Assembly: GCA_050313895.1 (NCBI GenBank) | Contig: JBNPMI010000003.1 | Reading direction: 5' to 3' (one strand) | Length of the DNA stretch: 64,000 bases | Origin: JALFST01 sp022779285 | GTDB taxonomy: Bacteria; Bacillota; Clostridia; Tissierellales; Peptoniphilaceae | Part shown: one piece after another, positions 51,563 through 60,500 of the stretch | How the letters are laid out: each line of letters begins with the position of its first letter | Numbering within the stretch: the first letter of the stretch is position 1 | Notes under the pieces: generated by a model | Told to the model about the DNA's origin: nothing | Databases searched by the model: none | The model's input: the letters and a program-made list of their open reading frames with translations, nothing else | Made by a program: the position numbers and the translations under genes

Positions 51563-53251
51563 TCATTCCTTTCGATTCTGAAATGCCTTTGCCTGTGTCA
51601 GCATTTCTGCCGCACTTTGCTTCGTAACCTCGGTAACCGATATTCCTCCGATCAGCCTCGCTTGTTCATCAATCCGTCCGGATTCATTTAGGAGCTCCAT
51701 ATGTGAGCTTGTACGTCCATCGACAACCTCTTTATGAATTCGATAGTGTCGATCGGCAAGTGCAGCAATCTGTGGAAGATGAGTGATTACAAAAAGCTGA
51801 ATATCTTTCCCGAGCCTTGCAATCTTTTCGGCCACAACCTGCGCCGTTCTTCCGCTGATCCCTGTATCAATCTCATCAAATACCAGGGTTGGAATCTTTT
51901 GAATCTCCGCAAACACAATGCGAAAAGCAAGCATAAAACGGCTCATCTCGCCGCCGCTTGCCACCTTGCTCACACTTTGCAAGGGCTCACCCGGATTTGT
52001 AGAGATCAAAAAGTCGATATGATCCCGTCCCTGTGCGGAAATCACCTTCTTTTCTTCAAAAGAGATCTCAAAGGATATTTTTTTGATTGCCATTTCCAGC
52101 AATTCAGCTCGAATTCGTTTTTCCAATCTCCCGGCGCCGTTCTTTCGAAGATCGGAGAGCACATCTGCCGTATTTTTGATCTGCTTACGAATTTGAGTGC
52201 GCTCTTCAATCAGGCTATCTTTTTCCTGCTGAGCATTTTCCAAAAGGCGAAGCCTTTTTTTCGCATGCTCTGAAAAACCAAGAATTTCCTCCGTATTCGA
52301 ACCGTACTTGCGCTTCAGTCGCTGCAGCATTGAAAAAATTTGATCGATTTCATCCAAACGCTGAGGATCGATCACAATGGAATCTCTATATTTTTCGATT
52401 CCATCCACCAGGTCTTCCGCCTCGGCGTCCATCTGCCATGCCATATCCTTATAATGCACAAGGTCGGGATTCTTCCTCGCCATCTCATCAAGAGCTCTTG
52501 CCAAAGAATGCAGTGCATAGCGAATGGATGACTGCCCGTTTTCAATTTCCTGCAAAAGAGCCTGTACATCCTCTACTCGCCCTGCTGCTGAGGAAAGCTT
52601 TTTGTGCTCTTTGGTCAGCTCCTCTTCATGAATCTGCTCCAGATCGGCACCCTCAATCTCGGAGATTTGATATTGAAGAAGATCTATTTCCCGTTCCAGC
52701 TCTTCCGGATCCAATTCCAAATCATCAAGCTTTTTTTGAACCGACTTGAGTTTTCGAAGCAACTTTTGCAATTCTTGTTTCTGTGTCTCAGCCTCATCCC
52801 CGATATATTGATCCAGCAAGGGAAGATACAAATCGCGATTCGAAAGCAGGCTTTGCGCATTTTGAGAATGGATGTCTATCAGAAAGCTCATAATTGCACG
52901 CAAGGAGGATACTGTAACCGCTTTTCCGTTGAGACGCTGCCGGCTGCCGTTGGATGTCAGCTCGCGGCGCACAATCAGGGTATTTTCCTCAGGATCGATG
53001 CCTTCTTCAGACAGCCTTTGCAGGAAAACTTCAGAATGCGGCAATAGAAAAATCCCCTCTACCATAGTCGGAATGGAAGGGTCTCTTTGTATCTGACGGT
53101 CCGCACGTTCTCCACTCAAAAATGAAAGGGCGTCGACAAAGATACTTTTTCCAGATCCGGTTTCCCCCGTAAAGACGCTTTCCCCCTTTGTAAAAGAAAT
53201 TTCCCATTGATCAATGAGTGCAAAATTTTGAATGCGGAGCTCGTCAAGCAT
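51563..53251 (-). CDS. recN: DNA repair protein RecN
   Basis: SMC-like ATPase of 562 residues for double-strand break repair. Walker A GETGSGKS at 29-36, a long coiled coil in the middle (about 150-370), then SGGEMSRFMLAFR and LVFDEIDTGISGRTAQ. It overlaps the argR stop by one base. argR-recN adjacency is conserved across Firmicutes. Confidence 0.95.
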   Translation of the reverse strand: MLDELRIQNFALIDQWEISFTKGESVFTGETGSGKSIFVDALSFLSGERADRQIQRDPSIPTMVEGIFLLPHSEVFLQRLSEEGIDPEENTLIVRRELTSNGSRQRLNGKAVTVSSLRAIMSFLIDIHSQNAQSLLSNRDLYLPLLDQYIGDEAETQKQELQKLLRKLKSVQKKLDDLELDPEELEREIDLLQYQISEIEGADLEQIHEEELTKEHKKLSSAAGRVEDVQALLQEIENGQSSIRYALHSLARALDEMARKNPDLVHYKDMAWQMDAEAEDLVDGIEKYRDSIVIDPQRLDEIDQIFSMLQRLKRKYGSNTEEILGFSEHAKKRLRLLENAQQEKDSLIEERTQIRKQIKNTADVLSDLRKNGAGRLEKRIRAELLEMAIKKISFEISFEEKKVISAQGRDHIDFLISTNPGEPLQSVSKVASGGEMSRFMLAFRIVFAEIQKIPTLVFDEIDTGISGRTAQVVAEKIARLGKDIQLFVITHLPQIAALADRHYRIHKEVVDGRTSSHMELLNESGRIDEQARLIGGISVTEVTKQSAAEMLTQAKAFQNRKE

Positions 53252-53703
53252 TATTGAATAAACTCCTTGATATCTTTCACGAGCTGCTCTAAATACTTCT
53301 TGTCACTGGGTGCAACGAAAAGCGTATCATATCCGCTGACAATACCGGCGACATGATTGAATTTTGCATTTGTGATGGCGACGGAGCAAACTGCGGCACA
53401 ATAGGAAACGGTCTGAACGATGACAAGATCACCGTTGTGTGCAATAGAGAGCACAGAGGAGCGCAAGATCTTATGAAGGCGCTCATTGAGAGAATCATGC
53501 GCGGTATCCAATACCGTATATTTGTATTCACCGCTTGTGGTCTGCACCTTGGAAATCCGAAGTTCTTTGATATCTCTGGAAATCGTAGCCTGTGTCGCAT
53601 GAATCCCATGACGATCGAGCAGCTCAGAAAGCTCGTCCTGCGTCTGTATGGTTTCCTGCTCGATCAAATCCAGAATGAGACGCTGACGATTATACTTTTT
53701 CAA
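53251..53703 (-). CDS. argR: arginine repressor ArgR/AhrC
   Basis: Protein of 150 residues. The N-terminal winged helix has HGIHATQATISRDIKELRI; the C-terminal hexamer/arginine-binding domain has VAGIVSGYDTLFVAP. Known relatives control arginine metabolism genes; none of these are in the window. It is the promoter-proximal partner of recN. Confidence 0.94.
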   Translation of the reverse strand: MKKYNRQRLILDLIEQETIQTQDELSELLDRHGIHATQATISRDIKELRISKVQTTSGEYKYTVLDTAHDSLNERLHKILRSSVLSIAHNGDLVIVQTVSYCAAVCSVAITNAKFNHVAGIVSGYDTLFVAPSDKKYLEQLVKDIKEFIQ

Positions 53704-53720
53704 ATTATCCTCCTTAACCC

Positions 53721-54665
53721 TTAATATGTACGCTGAACCATACGATCCACCAGGAAACGCAGCGGATCCGGATTGGGCAATTGCAGAAGAGTCGATTCAA
53801 TGAACCGTATTTCCTTTCGAATGGAATCCAACACCCATTCTTTGCCTCTTAGGCTTAAAAAAGTAATCTTCTGCTCTCTTGCATCCTGTTCCTGATCCAT
53901 AAGATCATCCTGAAGCTGAAAAAGCATTCCCACATGAGCTCCCAGATCGGTCATTTCCTGCACCCGATTCGAATTCCAGCCACACGCAAGAATCGCGCCC
54001 ATGCCACAGGCCGCCTGAAAAAGCGCACCTGTTTTTTTCAGTACCATAAGGTGATTGATCTCAGGATCCGATAAAAGATCAGGGGCAAGATCCAACATTT
54101 GTCCTCCGATCATACCGCGCAATCCCGCACAGGAGGACAATAGTTCGGCAGCATGAAGCATTCTCATTTGCAGCTCTTGCTCCTGCGTGGTCAGAATCGC
54201 ATGAAGGCAAAGCTCCTGTGAAAAATTGAGCAAGGCATCTCCACATAAAACAGCCATATCGACACCGAATTTTTTATGTACCGCGGGAATTCCCCTACGC
54301 AGATCATCATTGTCCATCTCCGGCAGATCATCATGCACAAGCGAATATGCATGTACGCACTCTAAAGCGCAAAGCAGATCATAAAAAATGGAGCTTTCCG
54401 GCCATGTAGCCGTGTGATCTTCCTGCAGGGAATCATAGGCTGCTCGTAGAAAGAGAGGGCGGATGCGCTTTCCGCCGGAAGTTGCATATTGCATAGCCTC
54501 AGGCAAGCAGAGAGAACCTTGCTTGATTGAACAAACATAGCTTGATGTTTGTTCCTCTGTCTTTTCTCCCACGGGAGAAGCCGTCCATCTTTTTTCCAGG
54601 TTCTTCAGCCGTACGCGAAGCTGCTCTCCGATTTTTTCGGATGCTTTCCTGATTTCATCTGTCAT
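53721..54665 (-). CDS. ispA: polyprenyl (farnesyl/geranyl) diphosphate synthase
   Basis: Prenyl transferase of 314 residues condensing IPP with allylic diphosphates. First Asp-rich motif HDDLPEMDND (about 112-121) is complete. The second reads FQLQDDLMDQEQD rather than the common DDILD-x-x-G, and GKRIRP is present upstream. It uses IPP made through IspH (44191-46302). dxs, tlyA and nadK, which often lie between ispA and argR in clostridia, are absent. It overlaps xseB by four bases. Confidence 0.93.
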   Translation of the reverse strand: MTDEIRKASEKIGEQLRVRLKNLEKRWTASPVGEKTEEQTSSYVCSIKQGSLCLPEAMQYATSGGKRIRPLFLRAAYDSLQEDHTATWPESSIFYDLLCALECVHAYSLVHDDLPEMDNDDLRRGIPAVHKKFGVDMAVLCGDALLNFSQELCLHAILTTQEQELQMRMLHAAELLSSCAGLRGMIGGQMLDLAPDLLSDPEINHLMVLKKTGALFQAACGMGAILACGWNSNRVQEMTDLGAHVGMLFQLQDDLMDQEQDAREQKITFLSLRGKEWVLDSIRKEIRFIESTLLQLPNPDPLRFLVDRMVQRTY

Positions 54666-54886
54666 GTCGGATTCTCCTGATCCAATGTAATCGGAACCGT
54701 TTCCCCGTCATCAATTCGTCGAACCGTCAGCTCAGCTTCATCAAGATCCTTATGAAGCTGATCACTCAGCTCCTTGGCCTCTTTATAGAGTGTGATCATG
54801 TCGTCTAAGGATGTTTCTTCATTTTTCATAGAAGAGGCAATCTTATTTAAGCGTTGAAGTCCCTCTTCAAATTTCAGATCTTCCAT
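54662..54886 (-). CDS. xseB: exodeoxyribonuclease VII small subunit
   Basis: Protein of 74 residues with the helical-hairpin plan of XseB: FEEGLQRLNKIASSMKNEE and EAKELSDQLHKDLDEAE. It joins XseA to form exonuclease VII. The chosen ATG overlaps the xseA end by 20 bases; an ATG ten codons earlier (54916) would also be in frame and cannot be excluded. Confidence 0.9.
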   Translation of the reverse strand: MEDLKFEEGLQRLNKIASSMKNEETSLDDMITLYKEAKELSDQLHKDLDEAELTVRRIDDGETVPITLDQENPT

Positions 54887-56078
54887 CTTGATTTCGTCCT
54901 TTCGTTTCAATAACAATTTGATATTGATAGTGGCGAGATTTCAGGAGATAACGCTTACCGATTTCTAATTGGGATTCACTTTGAATCTTTCCATCAAGGT
55001 CCGACATCTGCCAGGATGTGTCTTCATGAAATTGGTCGCGCAGGGACAATATCTGATGAAAGAGAGCGTCAACCTGTCGTCTGTGGCCGGACAAAATGCA
55101 TTGCATTTCATCCTGCACTTTTCTGACTGCCAGATTCAATCTTTGACGATTCTTGTCCAGTAAATTTTCCGGCCGCAATTCCTCAATGCGGGATATTTTT
55201 CGAGAAAGATCAAGCCGGTATTTTGAAATTTTCAACAAGATACCGGTCCTGATTCGTAAGAGGGAGTCATCGATTTGCTGATGGAGCTCCTCTCGATCCG
55301 GTGTGACAAGAATCGCGGCTTCTGTCGGTGTGGATGCTCTTTGAGAAGAAGCCAAGTCCGCCAGGGAGGTGTCCACCTGATGACCGATGGCCGTCACGAT
55401 CGGAATTTGTGATCCCGCAATGGCACGAACCAGCTCCTCGTCCTGAAATACTTCTAAATGCACATCGGATCCCCCGCCACGTGCAATGACGATCACATCG
55501 ATCATTTTTTCAAGACGGATCCTGTGAAAAGCATCGATTGCGGCGATGATCTCGTGAGCAGCCTCTGTACCTTGTACGGAGGTCGGCGCTAACCAGATCC
55601 GAGCTCGAGGATATCTCCCGGCAATTTCATTCCCAAAATCGTGTAAAACGGCACCGGAGGAAGATGTGATCAATCCGATTCCTCGAGGAAAACGGGGAAT
55701 CGGCGGTTTTTTCGATCGATCAAAGATTCCTTCCGCCGCAAGCCTGCGTTTCAGTGCTTCCAGCCGAACCAGTTGAGCGCCCAAACCTACGGGCTCGACC
55801 CCTCGAACACGAAGCTGATATACACTCCCCTTGCCGTAAATGCCGATGTTGCCCGTTACAATGAGAGAGTCTCCATTGTGAAATGGCAAGGAGCTTATCG
55901 GTTGAAACCAGACACAATGCAGCAGATCATTTTCATCACGAAGATCAAAATAGACATATCGTCCGGCACGCAGATTGGCGACCTCACCTTCTACAGAAAG
56001 CGAATTTAAAATCGGATCGGTTTGAATGACCCCTGCCAGATAGGCTGTCAACTCGCGAAGCTTCAATGGGCGTCTCAC
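54867..56078 (-). CDS. xseA: exodeoxyribonuclease VII large subunit
   Basis: Subunit of 403 residues degrading single-stranded DNA from both ends. N-terminal OB fold (LTAYLAGVIQTDPILNSLSVEGEVANL), core blocks PRFPRGIGLITSSSGAVLHD and VIVIARGGGSDVHLEVF, and a helical C-terminal part that binds XseB. It overlaps nusB by four bases. Confidence 0.95.
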   Translation of the reverse strand: MRRPLKLRELTAYLAGVIQTDPILNSLSVEGEVANLRAGRYVYFDLRDENDLLHCVWFQPISSLPFHNGDSLIVTGNIGIYGKGSVYQLRVRGVEPVGLGAQLVRLEALKRRLAAEGIFDRSKKPPIPRFPRGIGLITSSSGAVLHDFGNEIAGRYPRARIWLAPTSVQGTEAAHEIIAAIDAFHRIRLEKMIDVIVIARGGGSDVHLEVFQDEELVRAIAGSQIPIVTAIGHQVDTSLADLASSQRASTPTEAAILVTPDREELHQQIDDSLLRIRTGILLKISKYRLDLSRKISRIEELRPENLLDKNRQRLNLAVRKVQDEMQCILSGHRRQVDALFHQILSLRDQFHEDTSWQMSDLDGKIQSESQLEIGKRYLLKSRHYQYQIVIETKGRNQDGRSEI

Positions 56079-56527
56079 CGGAAATCCTCTTGCTCGTTCA
56101 TGGCCGCAGCAGACGTCCCGCTTTTTATTTTCCCTGCATCGATATCTCGTGAAATCGAACCCAATACACCATTGATGAATCGATAGGATTCTTTGTCCGA
56201 ATATTTTTTGGAGATCTCAACAGATTCACTGATGGTGACGGGGACCGGAGCAAGACCTGTATAAATCATTTCATTTACCGCAATGCGTAATATTGCTCGA
56301 TCAATGGGTAAAATCCTATCCAAAGACCACGAATGCAGATAGCCGGCCAAAAGCTGATCAATCTCATCCTGATGCAATTTCAGCGATCGCAGCGAATTTG
56401 CAAGATACAAATTACTCTGCGGCAGCTCATGATCTATGAGGATTTGCTCAATTGAGCAATCCGGTTGATTAAATTGTTGTTCAAAAGCGAGCCGCATCAG
56501 CCACTCGCGTTGTTCAGCGCGTTTCAT
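56075..56527 (-). CDS. nusB: transcription antitermination factor NusB
   Basis: All-helical RNA-binding protein of 150 residues for rRNA antitermination. Blocks REWLMRLAFEQQF, ILPIDRAILRIAVNEMIY and KYSDKESYRFINGVLGSI are typical. ATG 56527 was chosen because GAGG is five bases upstream and because it leaves a 7-base gap after efp; the frame is open for 20 more codons into efp. Confidence 0.94.
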   Translation of the reverse strand: MKRAEQREWLMRLAFEQQFNQPDCSIEQILIDHELPQSNLYLANSLRSLKLHQDEIDQLLAGYLHSWSLDRILPIDRAILRIAVNEMIYTGLAPVPVTISESVEISKKYSDKESYRFINGVLGSISRDIDAGKIKSGTSAAAMNEQEDFR

Positions 56528-56534
56528 GGAAGCC

Positions 56535-57092
56535 TCAAACTCGAGAGAGGTATTCTCCGGTACGTGTATCGATCTTGATCTTATCACCGATATTTACAAA
56601 AATAGGTACCGAAATCTGTGCGCCTGTTTCCACGGTCGCAGGCTTTGTTACATTCGTAGCGGTATCACCACGCACACCCGGCTCCGTATCGGTAACCTCC
56701 AGTTCGACAAAGTTGGGTGCACTTACGCTGAAGGCCTTGCCTTGGTAGAAACGAATCGTAGCATTGTCACTCTCACGAATGAATCGGATCGCCTCCGAAA
56801 CAACCTCCGCATCCAATGTAATTTGTTCATAGGATTCCGGATCCATAAAGTAATACAGTGTGCCATCTGTATAAAGATACTGCATTTCCTTAGTATCGAT
56901 ACGAGCCTCCTCGAATTTTTCATTGGGGTTAAAGGTGAGCTCCTTCGATCCGCCGGTCATTACGGAACGAATTTTTGCACGAACGAATGCGGCTCCCTTT
57001 CCAGGCTTTACGTGCTGAAAATCAATAATTTCATACACATCGTTGTCGTAAACAAAAGTTGTACCCTTACGTAGTTCATTTGCTGAGATCAT
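56535..57092 (-). CDS. efp: translation elongation factor P
   Basis: Protein of 185 residues with three beta-barrel domains that relieves ribosome stalling at polyproline. The tip loop VKPGKGAAFVRAK has Lys32, the residue modified in many species. C-terminal VRGDTATNVTKPATVETGA is a family block. AGGAGGATTTT precedes the start. It is the first gene of the long minus-strand operon and has a strong promoter. Confidence 0.97.
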   Translation of the reverse strand: MISANELRKGTTFVYDNDVYEIIDFQHVKPGKGAAFVRAKIRSVMTGGSKELTFNPNEKFEEARIDTKEMQYLYTDGTLYYFMDPESYEQITLDAEVVSEAIRFIRESDNATIRFYQGKAFSVSAPNFVELEVTDTEPGVRGDTATNVTKPATVETGAQISVPIFVNIGDKIKIDTRTGEYLSRV

Positions 57093-57123
57093 AAAATCCT
57101 CCTGATTTCAAAATATCATTTTC

Positions 57124-57152
57124 ATTATAACAAGCAAAACGCATATATTCAA
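57124..57152 (-). promoter_or_regulatory. sigma-A promoter of the efp operon
   Basis: On the minus strand TTGAAT (plus 57147-57152), 17 bases, perfect TATAAT (plus 57124-57129), 32 bases before the efp start. It probably drives efp through ispH-rpsA, about 13 kb. Confidence 0.75.
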
Positions 57153-57522
57153 ATCTTCCAATATTTATACCGTGATTTTGTATATGGAAAGGCCTCCAGT
57201 AATTCCAACGTCCATTCTTGTCTGATCAACCCCCAAACGGATATTTCGGAATCTGTGATCAAAAATCGAATCCTCGCTTTCTATCGGCTTCTGCATAGAA
57301 GATTTTAGGGGATTTCATAGATGATTTCTATGCGATCAATGAGAGGCAAAGGAATGCATTGAAGATATTTCTCCCGCTCCTGATCACTGCACAAATATTT
57401 ATGCAGGGGTGAGCCGTAAAAATTGAATACACGATAGGAAGCGATATGCACCCATCGAAAAGACGACCTCCGAGATCAGCAATAGCCGAAACTCGAAGGC
57501 CGATTTTCCAGTTTATATGGAA
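57153..57522 (-). other. intergenic stretch with a possible degenerate coding remnant
   Basis: No complete gene is visible in these 370 bases. On the minus strand a frame with plausible protein-like composition (HIASYRVFNFYGSPLHKYLC, continuing to a TAA at 57305-57307) runs for about 55 codons after a TGA, without a credible start. It may be the tail of a lost gene at the junction between housekeeping and accessory DNA. No promoter or terminator for the adhesin end was recognised. Confidence 0.3.
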
Positions 57523-60500
57523 TTAAAATGAACTCTTTTTTCTTCTTTTTTTCACTCCTACAGCGATAAGCAGTAATCCCGAGAATCCCATCAACATACC
57601 ATATAACGATAGGCTGAAACTGTCGCCTGTCTTTGGTAATGTCTTATTATTCGGTGCTTGCGGCTTGTTGTCAGGATTTGGTTTTGGTTTATTGTCATCA
57701 GGGTTGGGTGTAGGTTCAGACTTTTCTATTACAGTAACGGTTGCTTTCTTCGTCACGCTTGCTCCGTCTTTATCCGTTACCTTAAATGTGACTGTGTACT
57801 TGCCAACCTTATCCTTATCAAATCCGCCGTCGTCGATCACCTTCACCGCCTGAATCAGGTCTCCGTCTTCCTTATCCTGTGCAGATACGACGAGGCTCTT
57901 GAAATCCAGTGCTTCGCCCTGTTTGATGGTCTTGTCCTGAACCTCAAGGGTTGGCGCTTCGTTCATGGTGACCAGTCCATAGGTGACCGTTACCACCGCT
58001 TTCTTGGTCACGCTTGCTCCGTCTTTATCCGTTACCTTAAATGTGACTGTGTACTTGCCTACCGTGTCCTTATCAAATCCGCCATCGTCGATCACCTTCA
58101 CCGCTTGGATCAGGTCTCCGTCTTCCTTATCCTGTGCAGATACGACAAGGCTCTTGAAATCCAGTGCTTCGCCCTGTCTGATGGTCTTGTCCTGAACTTC
58201 CATGGTGGGCGCTTCGTTCATGGTGACCAGTCCATAGGTGACCGTTACCACCGCTTTCTTGGTCACGCTTGCTCCGTCTTTATCCGTTACCTTAAATGTG
58301 ACTGTGTATTTGCCTACCGTGTCCTTATCAAATCCACCGTCGTCGGTCACCTTCACCGCTTGGATCAGGTCTCCGTCTTCCTTATCCTGTGCAGATACGA
58401 CGAGGCTCTTGAAATCCAGTGCTTCGCCCTGTTTGATGGTCTTGTCCTGCACTTCCATGGTGGGCGCTTCGTTCATGGTAGCTGCGTTCATGCTGTAGAT
58501 AGCATATACCGTCATATCTTCATTGACAACGGCAGTGCCTGTAAACGGAGTACCCTTACCATCTTTTTGAGTATTCCACTCTTTGAAGGTATAGCCACTC
58601 TTCGTTGGATTTTGCGGCATTGATTCATCCGTTAACTCATCACCATCAATAGTCTTACCATTTTCTACATTGACCTTTGCATACTCACTATCACCATCCA
58701 TAAAGGTAATAATGTTAGGATTCTTTTTCCAAACAGCATATAGAGTTGTATCCTCCGTAATAGAAAAAGACTCTCCGGCTTGATAGTTAGTAGCTGAGCC
58801 ATCCGGCTCCGTATTCCAGCAAATAAATGTATATCCCTTGCGGGCTAAGTTTCCCGGAGGAAGAACCGTTACGGATGTGTCTTTAGGATAGCTGCTTGCA
58901 TCCGTTGGGACATTGCCACTGTCAAATCCATTCCCATCATAAAGAACGGCAAACCTTTCATTTCCCCTGATTCCTAATAGATCATATACAATCTGATTCT
59001 CAGATACTAAGCCCGCATGCCTATGATAGTAATCTGAAAGATGCCCGTTTTTCCCTTCGTCTGAAATAATGTCCTTGCTGTCGATCCCAAATGCGGAAAT
59101 TTTTCCTGCTTCATTTCTGGTCATATAACCAAAGCTTTTTTCAGCATCTCCTATTTCATATGGTTGATTCTCTTTATTCCAATATTTATCTTGAAAACTT
59201 CTTTCTTTGATATTGATCTTTCCAATCGGATCTCCTGTTTTTTTAAATACCGGAATTTCTTTTCCCATCTCATCTGAAGTAGACGTTGTTTCTCCAACAG
59301 CATACGCCAAACGGTTAAAAGTCCCCGTATCGTCCACTACGACGACATAATTATTGCTGCTGTTTTCGGATACATTGTCTTTTCTATACAATATGGCATC
59401 TTCAAAGTCTTTTTCCACTATCAGAGTGGATTTTGAAATGACCGGATTGTTTTTCCCGGAAGCCAATAATCCGGAATAATACTTCGGAGCTTTTTTATTT
59501 ATATAGTGAGAGCAGTTTTCTATCGATCCGCCATCCGCATATCCTACAAATGGCATAAAGTCATTCAAAATTAACGAGAAGTTGTTTTTGGTTATACCCT
59601 TTGTAATCCATCCTGCAAAACCGCCATAGCGTCCGCCCTCAAATCCAACCTCATTGGCTCCATTGATTTGAAAATCATTGTTCTCTAAAGCGGATTCGTT
59701 GGCAAAACCCACAAAGCCGCCGCCAAATAATATTTTACTCTGAACGCTTATCTTGCTGTCTACAAATACCCCTGAATTTTTTATAGATGACTTGTCCATT
59801 CTGGACGCTCCAAGTCCAAAATATACATTTTTCTCGCCCTTATTAGTTACATTGATTGAGCCTAAAAATACCCTGCAAGAATCTATAGGTGACTTGGAAT
59901 AGTTTGCGATACCACCGATGTAAGTATTGAGACTGCTATTCAACTGAATGGTAACGTTATCTGCTTTGACAATATTATTTTTTAATTCCTGTTCTGAATC
60001 CTGGAATCCTGCCATCAATGAAATATATTCCGCATCATTGGATTCAATATTCAAATTTTTCATCGTAATGCGATTATTTTCCGTTATATTTTTATAATAA
60101 TTTACTTTTGGCTTATCATTGAGCAGATTGCCCATTCCGTAGAAACTGGTATTGCTGGCTTTTATTTGGATATCTCCATAATCCAGCGTATTATTCTTTG
60201 CATTGCTTGCATTGAACATCAAAAGCGAAACGACGGCTTCTTTTGCCGTTATTTTCATATTTTTTACTGTAACTTCTTCGTTTTTTAAAGATGCTTCCGG
60301 TAAAGCAGCCGTGCTCAGGGTATTCGTTCCCGTACGCCACTTTTTACCTAATACATCAAGCATTACAGTTTTGTCACTTTCTAAATTCATACTTTCAATA
60401 GTATAAATATTGCCTTCGCTTTCCTGTATCCAGTTGGTGCCGTCTTTGCCTGAAGAATTCCAATCATTATCGAACCCAATGGAGGATAAAATATTTTGAT

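Noticed and set aside
53251..53703. ARG box or self-regulatory operator in front of argR
   Set aside because: The 17-base gap to ispA leaves no room for a promoter, and no ArgR-type palindrome was seen.
57727..58473. CRISPR-like repetition
   Set aside because: Period is 255 bp with no unique spacers; the units are protein-coding repeats.
57658..58623. Plus-strand open frame of 321 codons opposite the surface protein repeats
   Set aside because: It is a shadow frame kept open by the repetitive, biased composition of the real minus-strand gene, which has signal peptide, repeats and wall anchor.
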